10,941 nt of DNA from JALXCG01 sp026991065 [NCBI: Gemmatimonadota bacterium] (lineage in GTDB: Bacteria; GCA-2686955). The position numbers and the translations under genes were made by a program. The stretch lies in contig JALXCG010000793.1 in assembly GCA_026991065.1 (NCBI GenBank), positions 1-10,941 of the forward strand. Reading direction: 5' to 3'. The notes under the pieces were generated by a model that did no database searches, was not told the DNA's origin, and saw only the letters and a list, made by a program, of their open reading frames with translations. Numbering within the stretch: position 1 is the stretch's first letter; each line of letters starts with the position of its first letter. This document shows, in pieces, positions 1 to 6,597 of this stretch.

Positions 1-212
1 TGCCGCCGGATTGCCTTGCCTTTCACGCTGGCACCGCGCGCGATTCCAGCGGGCGCATTGTGGTGGCCGGCGGCCGCGTGGTTGCGTTGACCGGCATCGG
101 CTCCTCGACGGCGACAGCCATCGCGCGCGCTTACACCGCGATCGAACAAGTCCACTTCCCGGGCATGCACTACCGGCGGGACATCGGGTCAAACACAAAG
201 GACAATGAATGA
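1..212 (+). CDS. purD: Phosphoribosylamine-glycine ligase (GARS), C-terminal end only
   Basis: PurD joins phosphoribosylamine and glycine with ATP to give GAR, the second step of de novo purine synthesis in the cytoplasm. The window opens inside the gene, and only about 69 codons remain (first complete codon at 3, TGA at 210-212). The visible part is the C-terminal PurD domain: FHAGTA near the start, then GRIVVAGGRVVALTGIG, an alanine-rich helix, and the family's usual ending HFPGMHYRRDIG (all read in the frame of base 3). The catalytic ATP-grasp core lies outside the window. The stop overlaps the purE start as ATGA, so the two are very likely co-transcribed and translationally coupled. The identification rests on the terminal motifs and the purE neighbour. 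Confidence 0.9.
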   Translation, partial: PPDCLAFHAGTARDSSGRIVVAGGRVVALTGIGSSTATAIARAYTAIEQVHFPGMHYRRDIGSNTKDNE

Positions 213-712
213 TGCCGTTCAAGCCACTGGTCTCGATACTGATGGGATCTGAATCGGATCGTGCGGCGATGACGGCCGCGTCCACCGCTTTGCAGGAGTT
301 CCATGTTGCACATGAAGTGGTCGTTTCGAGCGCGCATCGCAGCGCGGCGGAAACTCGCGCTTATGTGCATGATGCGGAAAGTCGCGGAGTCAGGGTCTTT
401 ATCTGCGGCGCGGGGATGAGCGCTGCTTTGCCGGGAGCGGTTGCGGCAGAGACTGTTCTCCCTGTTCTCGGGGTGCCCCTGGGCGGCTCTGCGCTGAGCG
501 GGGTCGATGCGCTCTATGCCATCGCTCAGATGCCGGGGGGGATTCCCGTTGGCGCGACTGCCATCGGCAAGTCCGGCGCCAAGAACGCGGCCATTCTGGC
601 GGTGGAGATTCTCGCCCTTACGGATGCGCAACTGCGCGAGCGCTTGCTGAACTTTCGCCGGGGCCTGGCGCTGCCCCCAACCATTGAAAAAATCGGGAGA
701 ACTGAAGATTGA
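209..712 (+). CDS. purE: N5-carboxyaminoimidazole ribonucleotide mutase / AIR carboxylase
   Basis: PurE makes the 4-carboxy derivative (CAIR) of aminoimidazole ribonucleotide. Class I enzymes use N5-CAIR made by PurK; class II enzymes use CO2 directly. The 167-residue product has the normal single-domain length. Visible motifs are the nucleotide-binding GSESD at 13-17, SAHR at 41-44 with the conserved histidine 43, the loop GAGMSAALPG at 67-76, and the class I-like stretch SALSGVDALYAIAQMPGGIP from 94. In most class I PurE proteins the loop reads AGGAAHLPG; here the histidine position is alanine 73. Two ATGs are in tandem (209 and 212); the first gives the ATGA overlap with purD, and AAAGGA at 197-202 serves either one. 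No purK lies in the window, so the carbon donor cannot be decided here. Confidence 0.93.
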   Translation: MMPFKPLVSILMGSESDRAAMTAASTALQEFHVAHEVVVSSAHRSAAETRAYVHDAESRGVRVFICGAGMSAALPGAVAAETVLPVLGVPLGGSALSGVDALYAIAQMPGGIPVGATAIGKSGAKNAAILAVEILALTDAQLRERLLNFRRGLALPPTIEKIGRTED

Positions 713-1395
713 AGATCTTACTGTGGGCTGCTCTGGCTGCATTCACGGGAGTCGCCGGCAATGTTCGTGTACGGGGTGACCTGGCCCCGCCCCAGAGCGG
801 AAGCAACCACCCGCGGGCCAGCCGAGAGGGCGAGAAGGTTTTTGTTTTTGCGGATTTCGAGACCGGCATCATTCCCGCCGATTGGCTGGTGCGCCGGACC
901 CGCGCGGCTGGCGATTCGCTGCCCGCTTCCTGGTTTGTGGCTGCGACTGACCCTTTTGTCGCCCAGGGAGATGGGAGTTTCATGGCCTGGGTCAACTGGG
1001 ACTCGACCCAAGTCGCGGACGAGTGGCTGATCACCCCGCGCGTCGACCTGAGCGACTCGACGCTGGTCGATGTTTCATTGGACTTTTCAAGGGTTTACCA
1101 CGACCCGGCGAAATGGGCCGGAGAGGCCACCCTGCAACTTCTGGCATCGCGTGATGATGGGGCAACGTACCCGGATACGCTCTATCGAATCACACAATAC
1201 TCGCATCCGGGGCGAGAGTATGTTTCAATAGATTTGTCTGGATATGTCGGAACTTCTACGTTTAGGGCGGCGTTCCGTTATTCTGGAATCGGTGGAGACT
1301 CCGCCGGTATCGACAACGTGCGAGTGCGGGCAGGCTTACCCGTGCGGGTGCAGTCACGGAGTTGGACGAGAATGAAGAGTGGTCGATCGCGGTGA
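709..1395 (+). CDS. Secreted protein with choice-of-anchor-J / cleaved-adhesin-like domain
   Basis: The function is unknown; it is probably an exported carbohydrate- or surface-binding protein. The start is TTG at 709, overlapping the purE stop as TTGA, with GGGAG at 695-699 well placed as ribosome site. Residues 1-16 look like a Sec signal peptide (KILLWAALAAFTGVA). Residues 46-206 form one beta-rich domain with the hallmarks of the cleaved adhesin / choice-of-anchor-J family: ADFETG near 48-53, ADEWLITPRVDLS at 103-115, SRDDG at 147-151, SIDLSGYVG at 173-181 and GGDSAGIDNVRV at 195-206. No sorting tail, dockerin or membrane anchor follows; instead there is a short basic tail (residues 207-228). 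In the -1 frame the DNA stays open to a TAG at 1437-1439 and reads like ordinary protein, so the true C-terminus may be lost by a frameshift. The family call is from motif memory, not a search. Confidence 0.7.
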   Translation: MKILLWAALAAFTGVAGNVRVRGDLAPPQSGSNHPRASREGEKVFVFADFETGIIPADWLVRRTRAAGDSLPASWFVAATDPFVAQGDGSFMAWVNWDSTQVADEWLITPRVDLSDSTLVDVSLDFSRVYHDPAKWAGEATLQLLASRDDGATYPDTLYRITQYSHPGREYVSIDLSGYVGTSTFRAAFRYSGIGGDSAGIDNVRVRAGLPVRVQSRSWTRMKSGRSR

Positions 1396-1481
1396 TGATT
1401 CCGCAGGAACTAATAAGAGGGCGTAGGGGGCGCCGATAGTATACGTTCCGAGTGCGTGCGAACTTATCTCAGGAAGCAATG

Positions 1482-2228
1482 ATGGCAATGCCAGCCAGAA
1501 GTAAGGCTCCACATTCCGCATTGGAGCGGGGCCTCGCTGCCGCCGAAGTGTCGATCCCCGAGCCCAAGGAGTTGGCGGACCGTTTGGGGTTGCCTTTCCC
1601 GCCGCGGCGCCTGCGTCCGGAGCGAACCAGGAAGGGAAGAGTGGTCAAGCGGATCATCGATCTGCTCGTGGCTGCGACTCTGCTCGTTCTTGCGGCTCCG
1701 CTAATGGTTCTGATCGCGATCGCGATCAAGGTCACCGCCTGGGATGAACCGGTGCTCTTCCGGCAACTCCGAATTGGCCACTCTCCCGAGTGGGCGGCTG
1801 GGCGTTCCAGTCTGCCGCGGGCATTCGAGATCTACAAGTTTCGCACCATGCATTCGAATTCGCCGAAGTATGGTGTGACTCCGAGTGACCATGGCGATAA
1901 CCGAATCACAGCTGTGGGGCGTTTCCTGCGGAAAACCAGTCTGGATGAGTTGCCCCAACTGATCAACGTTCTTCGTGGAGACATGGCTTTTATCGGTCCG
2001 CGGCCGGAGATGCCGTTCGTTGTGCGAAGCTATGGACTGATTCATCGTCGTCGATTGGCGGTGATTCCCGGAATCACGGGGCTTTGGCAGCTTTACGGAT
2101 CACGTTCCAAGCCGATCCATGATCACATCGAATACGACCTGTTTTACATTGATCACTGGTCGCTCGGTCTTGATCTCCATGTGATCTGGAAGACCCTGCT
2201 TTTCGTGGTCAACGGGGGCAACGTCTGA
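1482..2228 (+). CDS. Bacterial sugar transferase (polyprenyl-phosphate sugar-phosphate transferase, WbaP/EpsL type)
   Basis: This family moves a sugar-phosphate from a UDP-sugar to undecaprenyl phosphate on the cytoplasmic face of the inner membrane, the first membrane step of O-antigen, capsule or exopolysaccharide synthesis. The 248-residue form has an N-terminal extension of about 55 residues, a hydrophobic segment at about 58-83 that contains the proline (P73) typical of the re-entrant helix, KFRTM at 119-123, the catalytic Asp-Glu pair D155-E156 in KTSLDELPQL, GDMAFIGPRP at 166-175 and PGITGLWQ at 196-203. The small size, without extra membrane helices or a sensory domain, fits the minimal catalytic class. 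I chose ATG 1482 because AGGA at 1471-1474 is 7 bases upstream; ATG 1479, ATG 1488 and GTG 1452 are alternatives. The sugar cannot be told from sequence. The gene overlaps lnt by 4 bases. Confidence 0.88.
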   Translation: MAMPARSKAPHSALERGLAAAEVSIPEPKELADRLGLPFPPRRLRPERTRKGRVVKRIIDLLVAATLLVLAAPLMVLIAIAIKVTAWDEPVLFRQLRIGHSPEWAAGRSSLPRAFEIYKFRTMHSNSPKYGVTPSDHGDNRITAVGRFLRKTSLDELPQLINVLRGDMAFIGPRPEMPFVVRSYGLIHRRRLAVIPGITGLWQLYGSRSKPIHDHIEYDLFYIDHWSLGLDLHVIWKTLLFVVNGGNV

Positions 2229-3769
2229 GTCCAGTTGCATGGGTATTAGCGTTTGCCGCGGGTGTTGTCCACGCTCTCAGCCTGCCACCGTCCTGGTTTG
2301 GCTGGCTGGCGCCCGTTGTGCCGTTGCTTCTGCTTTTGGCGCTGGTGCGTGCGCCATCATGCCGGGCCGCGGCAGCCCTCGGCGGGCTCTATGGAGTCGT
2401 GGTCCATCTTGGTGTGTTCCACTGGCTTCTGAGGATTCCTGATACCTCGCCCGGAATCCTTCTCGTCGCGTATTTCGCGCTGGCGCTTTTGGGTGGCGTT
2501 TTCCCGGCATTTCTGGGTGGGTTGTATCTCTGTTCGACGAGACATTTGCGGGGGCTTCGGGCACTGCTGTTCTTTCCGGTTCTCTGGGTTGGCATGGAAA
2601 CAATCCGTGGTCACGGACTGCTGGGGTTTCCGTGGATCGATCTAGCAACGTCTTTGGCTCCATATCCCGTTTTGATTCAGCCGGCAGCTCTTGCCGGGAG
2701 TGCTTCACTGGGACTGATTGCTGCAATTGTCGGCACACTCTGCGCGGTCACCTTCGATCCTGCTCTGGCACCGTCACGACGCATCCGGATCGGAACTCTG
2801 CTGGCGGCGGTGGTGTGCGTCGGCGGATGGCTGAGGTTCGGCAGTTATCGACTCGCTCGCCCGTTGGGGGAAGGAGCGACGGAGCGGATCCGTGTATCGC
2901 TGATACAGGGGAATGTCGATCCGACGCAGAAGTGGCAGCCGGAGCAGGCGCGGGCGTCGCTGGATCTTTTCGCTGACGAGACCCGTTCAGTTGCGTCGGC
3001 GGAAACCCCGGATCTGATCGTCTGGCCGGAGACCGCAATACCCTGCCTGCTGGAGGGGGAGTCGCCAACACCGTGTGGACTTTGGATCCAGAATCTGGCC
3101 CGCCGATCTCGGACGACCCTGCTGGTCGGCGCCCTCGCGCCCGGGCCGGTCGTCGAGAATCAAAAGTCGTATTACAACAGCGCTTACCTTGTGACTCCCG
3201 ACGGCACCTACCGGGATCGGTATGACAAGGTCCACCTGGTTCCGTTCGGAGAGATGATCCCGCTGGACGACAGGATCCCGGTCCTGCGGAGAGTCAACCT
3301 GGGGGAAGGGGATTTTGTCGCCGGCAAGATCGAACGCGCAATCGGTGATGCGCCGCTTCGCCTGGGTGTTGTGATCTGTTTCGAGTCTCTCTTCGGCGGT
3401 GCAACGCGCGCTCTCGCTTTGGATGGAGCGAGACTCTTGGTGATCATCACCAATGATGCTTGGTTCGGCAATTCGGCCGCCCCTGAAGAGCATGCGGCGG
3501 TTGCTGCCCTGCGCGCAGTTGAAACGGGATTGGCGGTTGCCCGCTGTGCCAATACGGGAATATCCGGCTTTATCGATCCAGCGGGACGCTATTTGGCGAG
3601 AACGCAGTATGATACCCAGCAAACTTTGACTGCGGAACTTCCTCTTGCCACTGCCTCCACCCCGTACCTTCGATGGGGCGATGTGGTCGGTACCCTCTGC
3701 GCATTGTGGACTGTTGCGTTGACCCTGGGAGAGGGGCTCACGCGCTTGTTGCAAAAGGACTATGAATGA
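2225..3769 (+). CDS. lnt: Apolipoprotein N-acyltransferase, probable CTG start
   Basis: Lnt adds the third acyl chain to the N-terminal cysteine of lipoproteins in the inner membrane, completing their maturation before Lol export. From CTG 2225 the product is 514 residues, the usual length (E. coli about 512). The N-terminal third is hydrophobic, with several membrane helices, followed by a periplasmic nitrilase domain: RVSLIQGNVDPTQKW from about 223, E269 in VWPETAIP, K335 in DRYDKVHLVPFGE, and C385 in VVICFESLFG. These match the catalytic Glu-Lys-Cys triad at nearly the E. coli positions (267, 335, 387). A last hydrophobic segment lies near the C-terminus. No in-frame ATG, GTG or TTG exists between the upstream stop (2171-2173) and GTG 2318. 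That GTG would delete the first helix, so CTG 2225 is preferred; it overlaps the previous stop as CTGA and follows GGGGG at 2214-2218. Confidence 0.93.
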   Translation: MSPVAWVLAFAAGVVHALSLPPSWFGWLAPVVPLLLLLALVRAPSCRAAAALGGLYGVVVHLGVFHWLLRIPDTSPGILLVAYFALALLGGVFPAFLGGLYLCSTRHLRGLRALLFFPVLWVGMETIRGHGLLGFPWIDLATSLAPYPVLIQPAALAGSASLGLIAAIVGTLCAVTFDPALAPSRRIRIGTLLAAVVCVGGWLRFGSYRLARPLGEGATERIRVSLIQGNVDPTQKWQPEQARASLDLFADETRSVASAETPDLIVWPETAIPCLLEGESPTPCGLWIQNLARRSRTTLLVGALAPGPVVENQKSYYNSAYLVTPDGTYRDRYDKVHLVPFGEMIPLDDRIPVLRRVNLGEGDFVAGKIERAIGDAPLRLGVVICFESLFGGATRALALDGARLLVIITNDAWFGNSAAPEEHAAVAALRAVETGLAVARCANTGISGFIDPAGRYLARTQYDTQQTLTAELPLATASTPYLRWGDVVGTLCALWTVALTLGEGLTRLLQKDYE

Positions 3770-4716
3770 TGAGTGATTCGGCGGACAAGCCGCAGAGTTT
3801 CGCCCCGGAGCACCGTTCAGGCTATGTTGCCCTGGCCGGACGACCCAATGCCGGTAAGTCGACGCTGATGAATGCGCTCCTCGGTACCCACTTGGCGATC
3901 ACATCCGCGCGTGCGCAAACCACTCGCAACCGAATCACGGGCATCATGAGTGGAGCCAATTACCAGGCGATCCTGGTCGATACGCCCGGTTTGCTCCGTC
4001 CGAAGGATCCGCTGCAGAAGGTCATGATGCAGACCACTGAATCTGTTCTGCGAGATGCGGATGTGCTGGTCTATCTCATGGAGGTTGTCGGCAAGCGCGC
4101 AACTCTGCCGGATGCCACGCTGGCTCTGCTGCGCTCCTTTTCCGGCCCGGTAATTCTGGCGCTGAACAAAGTGGACCGCATCGAGAAGCCCGCCTTGCTA
4201 CCGTTGATCGAACGAATCCAGGGGCAGTTCGGCTGGCATGAAATCATCCCGATCAGCGCCTTGAAGCGCGACGGTCTGGAGATCCTGACGCGATCCTTTG
4301 TGGACCTGCTCCCGCTCGGGCCGAAGCTCTTCCCCGGCGACGACTTGTCGGAAGAGCCCACGCGTTTTTTTGTGGCTGAGTTTGTGCGCGAACAGTTGGT
4401 GCGTTTGCTGAATCAGGAGTTGCCGTACGCCGTTGCCGTGGGCATCGATGCCTTCAAGCGCGACCACGAGTCGCGCAAGCGCTACATCGAAGCCACGGTC
4501 GTCGTGGAGCGTGATAGCCAGAAGGGGATTGTGATCGGGCGCCAAGGAGCCATGATCAAGCGCATCGGCAGTCGAGCGCGTTCAACGATTGAGGCATTCC
4601 TGGGCGAGCCGGTTTTCCTGACTTTGAGAGTTGCGGTGGACCGCCGTTGGACCGGCGATCCGGTGAAACTGGCACGCCTCGGTTACAGCCCGGTCAGGAA
4701 CGATAGAACTCGATGA
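3766..4716 (+). CDS. era: GTPase Era, ribosome small-subunit assembly factor
   Basis: Era binds the 3' end of 16S rRNA and couples GTP hydrolysis to 30S maturation; it is loosely membrane-associated. The 316-residue protein is of normal length. Visible are G1 GRPNAGKS at 25-32, the switch I region AQTTRNRITGI at 50-60, G3 DTPG at 72-75, G4 NKVD at 134-137 and G5 SAL at 164-166, followed by a C-terminal KH domain with the RNA-binding loop VIGRQGAMIKRIG. The start overlaps the lnt stop as ATGA (ATG 3766; a second ATG at 3769), with AAAAGGA at 3753-3759 as ribosome site. A short tail of about 15 residues precedes G1. The last 23 bases overlap the end of the oppositely oriented epimerase gene. 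Lnt and Era are both often found near ybeY, which may explain the pairing; ybeY itself is not here. Confidence 0.96.
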   Translation: MMSDSADKPQSFAPEHRSGYVALAGRPNAGKSTLMNALLGTHLAITSARAQTTRNRITGIMSGANYQAILVDTPGLLRPKDPLQKVMMQTTESVLRDADVLVYLMEVVGKRATLPDATLALLRSFSGPVILALNKVDRIEKPALLPLIERIQGQFGWHEIIPISALKRDGLEILTRSFVDLLPLGPKLFPGDDLSEEPTRFFVAEFVREQLVRLLNQELPYAVAVGIDAFKRDHESRKRYIEATVVVERDSQKGIVIGRQGAMIKRIGSRARSTIEAFLGEPVFLTLRVAVDRRWTGDPVKLARLGYSPVRNDRTR

Positions 4717-5653
4717 CCTGACGAATGGTCGTATCGAGATCGACCTTCGGCTCATAGCCGATGTATTTGTTGATCTTGGTCAGATCCGGGATGCGCCGGC
4801 GCATATCTTCGAAGCCTTTTTCGTAGGCAACCTCATAGGGAATGAACTGGATCTCGGAGTCGGACTCAGCCAATTCCTTCACGCGCTCGGCGAGTTGCAG
4901 GATCGTAATCTCCTGATCGTTGCCGATGTTGAAGACCTGGCCGGGAGCTTCGTCGCAGTCCATCAGCCCCACCAGTGCACTGACGACATCCTGAACGTTG
5001 CCGAAGCAGCGTGACTGCTGGCCGTCGTCGTAGACCGGCAGGGGGTGACCGAGCAGGGCTGCCTTGACAAAGCGGGGGAGCACCATTCCGTACTCGCCAG
5101 TCTGCCGCGGGCCGACGGTGTTGAAGAGTCTCACAATCACCACCGGAAGTTGCTTTTCGCGGAAGTAAGCCAGGGCGAGGTATTCATCAACTGCTTTGGC
5201 ATCGGCATAGCTCCAGCGACTCAGGTGGGTGGAGCCCATGATGCGATCCTGGTCTTCGCGGAAAGGAATCTCGGCCGACTTGCCGTAGACCTCAGAGGTG
5301 GAGGCGATCAGGGTCTTGCGCTTCTTCTTGTTGGCTTGTTCCAGGACAACTTCGGTACCGCGAATGTTGACAGTGAGTGAACGCAACGGTTCATCGACGA
5401 TCATCCGTACGCCGACCGCGGCCGCAAGGTGAAAGATGCAATCAGCTTGGTCCACCAATTTGGCGACGACCTGCTCATTGAGAACGGAGTCGATCACCCA
5501 AGAGAACTTGGGATTCTCTTCCAGGTGCTGGATGTTGGCGAAGCGACCGGTCGACAAATCATCGAGAATGGTGACACTGTCGCCGCGCTCCAAGAGCCGC
5601 TCGCTCAGGTGAGAGCCAATGAAACCGGCGCCACCGGTGATCAGTACATGCAT
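4694..5653 (-). CDS. NAD-dependent sugar-nucleotide epimerase/dehydratase (extended SDR)
   Basis: This cytoplasmic enzyme should modify a nucleotide sugar through a 4-keto intermediate with bound NAD. The 319-residue protein is a complete extended short-chain dehydrogenase: TGGAGFIGSH dinucleotide motif at 6-15, acidic DD at 31-32 that selects NAD over NADP, HLAAAVGV at 75-82, ASTSEVYG at 117-124 carrying the active-site Ser/Thr, and catalytic Y149xxxK153 in YADAKAVDEY. Then come RLFNTVGPRQ at 175-184 and a substrate-domain stretch near 203-222 (GHPLPVYDDGQQSRCFGNVQ). The motifs resemble UDP-glucuronate decarboxylase, dTDP-glucose 4,6-dehydratase and UDP-glucose 4-epimerase relatives; I cannot choose among them. 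The start is ATG at 5653-5651, without a clear Shine-Dalgarno site. With the sugar transferase nearby it probably feeds surface polysaccharide. Its end overlaps era head-on. Confidence 0.87.
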   Translation of the reverse strand: MHVLITGGAGFIGSHLSERLLERGDSVTILDDLSTGRFANIQHLEENPKFSWVIDSVLNEQVVAKLVDQADCIFHLAAAVGVRMIVDEPLRSLTVNIRGTEVVLEQANKKKRKTLIASTSEVYGKSAEIPFREDQDRIMGSTHLSRWSYADAKAVDEYLALAYFREKQLPVVIVRLFNTVGPRQTGEYGMVLPRFVKAALLGHPLPVYDDGQQSRCFGNVQDVVSALVGLMDCDEAPGQVFNIGNDQEITILQLAERVKELAESDSEIQFIPYEVAYEKGFEDMRRRIPDLTKINKYIGYEPKVDLDTTIRQVIEFYRS

Positions 5654-5691
5654 GAGAACGCCATCTGGTTGGAAAGATTCACGGATTCGCG

Positions 5692-5708
5692 GTTTCCACG
5701 ATGGAAAC
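5692..5708. repeat. Inverted repeat in the leader of the epimerase gene
   Basis: GTTTCC at 5692-5697 and GGAAAC at 5703-5708 form a perfect 6-base inverted repeat around a 5-base loop (ACGAT). It lies between a candidate minus-strand promoter and the epimerase start, about 40 bases before the ATG. No T-run follows on either strand, so it is not an intrinsic terminator; it could be an operator half-site pair or a leader hairpin. A palindrome this short can also arise by chance. Confidence 0.4.
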
Positions 5709-5724
5709 GGCTGGCAAACAAATG

Positions 5725-5754
5725 ATTCTATGGTTCATTTCGGCCGCTTGTCCA
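5725..5754 (-). promoter_or_regulatory. Candidate sigma70-like promoter for the epimerase gene
   Basis: On the minus strand, TGGACA (complement of 5749-5754) and TAGAAT (complement of 5725-5730) each match five of six consensus bases and are separated by 18 bases. Transcription would begin near 5718, giving a leader of about 65 bases that contains the inverted repeat at 5692-5708. The region lies between plsC and the epimerase gene, where a promoter is expected if the two are separately transcribed. Based on sequence match only. Confidence 0.35.
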
Positions 5755-5789
5755 ATGGAATCCAACCATATGCGAGAGCCACGCCAAAT

Positions 5790-6500
5790 TCATGACTCAG
5801 GAAGCCCGGAGTAGAGAGAGCGAACCGCTTGCTCGGTCGCCGAGAGCAGCGCCGCGCGCTTTTCGGGGGGACTGGGCGGAAGAGGTGCTCCAAAGGCGAC
5901 GTGGACCGTGCCGGGGTTGAGTGAGAGAGCGCCTTTGGGCAAGCGCCGATTCGCTCCCCGAACCGCAACCGGTACAACAGCTACCTGCGCGGAAGTCGCG
6001 AGAACAAATGCCCCTTTCTTGAAGGGCTGAATGTGATCATCGCGCGAGCGCGTGCCCTCGGCAAAAACCAGGATGGAGGTGCCGGCGCGAACCCTCTCCG
6101 CAGCTTCGTCGATGGTGTGAAATGCACGCGCGCGGTTGCTGCGGTCAATCTCCAGGAAACCGGCGCGCCGCATGGCCCGACCGAAAAGCGGGATGCGAAA
6201 GAGTTCCTTCTTCGCAATGATGCGAATCTCCGGCAGGAGGCTCAACAACACCGGAATGTCCACGAGGGATTGATGATTGCTGACAAGCACCAGCGGGTGC
6301 TTCCGCAAATCGGGGAGCGGGCCGCATTGCGTGACGCGCACTCCCAGAGCCCACAGCAGGCCATTCGCCCACCGAGTCACGGTGCCGGTGAAGTGTGAGT
6401 GGAACCGGGCCGGGGACAGGAGATAGGAGAGTGCGAGGGTCTCGATACAACCCCAGACCGTGATCAGGCCGACAAGCAGGATGCGTACTCTTGCAATCAT
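5790..6500 (-). CDS. plsC: 1-acyl-sn-glycerol-3-phosphate acyltransferase
   Basis: PlsC moves a fatty acyl group to the 2-position of lysophosphatidate, making phosphatidate for membrane lipids at the inner membrane. From ATG 6500-6498 the protein is 236 residues, a normal size. An N-terminal hydrophobic segment (about 4-29) is followed by the acyltransferase motifs: the NHQSLVD block with H76 and D81 (HX4D), an IPLFGRAMRR-type segment at 103-112, FAEGTR at 146-151 (EGTR phosphate-binding motif), KKGAF at 161-165, and VVPVAV at 175-180. A longer reading back to 6614 exists but would cross the truA start and adds 38 residues unlike the family, so I reject it. There is no Shine-Dalgarno site: the bases just before the ATG read CCTCC, its complement. 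The gene is divergent from truA and followed after 136 bases by the epimerase gene on the same strand. Confidence 0.9.
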   Translation of the reverse strand: MIARVRILLVGLITVWGCIETLALSYLLSPARFHSHFTGTVTRWANGLLWALGVRVTQCGPLPDLRKHPLVLVSNHQSLVDIPVLLSLLPEIRIIAKKELFRIPLFGRAMRRAGFLEIDRSNRARAFHTIDEAAERVRAGTSILVFAEGTRSRDDHIQPFKKGAFVLATSAQVAVVPVAVRGANRRLPKGALSLNPGTVHVAFGAPLPPSPPEKRAALLSATEQAVRSLYSGLPES

Positions 6501-6526
6501 GGAGGAATGTTGGCTCGCCGGGATGT

Positions 6527-6556
6527 TTGCTGCAAGGGGGAGGAGGGCGCTATGAT
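6527..6556 (+). promoter_or_regulatory. truA: Candidate promoter upstream of truA
   Basis: TATGAT at 6551-6556 matches five of six -10 consensus bases, and a weak -35 (TTGCTG at 6527-6532) lies 18 bases upstream. Because plsC points the other way, truA and the following genes need a promoter in or just before this 97-base divergent gap. The call competes with the short leader ORF whose ATG lies inside the same TATGAT; a transcript from this promoter would lack that ORF's start. Confidence 0.28.
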
Positions 6557-6593
6557 CTCTTTTTCTGACGCAGAGCAAATCCACAATTGGTGA
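6552..6593 (+). CDS. Possible 13-codon leader ORF before truA
   Basis: ATG at 6552 has a full AGGAGG (6541-6546) 5 bases upstream, the strongest ribosome site in the window. It opens a 13-codon frame (M-I-S-F-S-D-A-E-Q-I-H-N-W) ending with TGA at 6591-6593, 4 bases before the truA ATG at 6598. It could couple translation into truA, whose own site (GGTGA at 6589-6593) is weak and close. The peptide has no run of one amino acid that would suggest classical attenuation. It may instead be chance, since the same bases form a good -10 element. Confidence 0.25.
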   Translation: MISFSDAEQIHNW

Positions 6594-6597
6594 CTTG

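Noticed and set aside
170-742. A 190-codon minus-strand open frame across purE.
   Set aside because: It is the antisense shadow of purE, with no recognisable motif and arginine/histidine-rich composition typical of GC-rich antisense frames.
1396-1481. A promoter before the sugar-transferase gene (for example TATACG at 1440-1445).
   Set aside because: No -35 match at a proper distance; the genes may be read through from purD-purE instead.
1711-1728. A perfect 18-base palindrome TGATCGCGATCGCGATCA that contains GCGATCGC, like the cyanobacterial HIP1 octamer.
   Set aside because: It lies inside the sugar-transferase membrane segment and encodes repeated Ile-Ala codons (LIAIAIK), which explain the periodicity. 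I did not notice another copy in the window, so a HIP1-like role is unsupported.
2987-3754. A 255-codon minus-strand open frame across the nitrilase domain of lnt.
   Set aside because: Antisense shadow of a gene with an intact catalytic triad; no protein-like motif.
4728-4744. A possible terminator hairpin after era (GGTCG at 4728-4732, CGACC at 4740-4744).
   Set aside because: Only five base pairs, no T-run, and it lies within the coding part of the epimerase gene.
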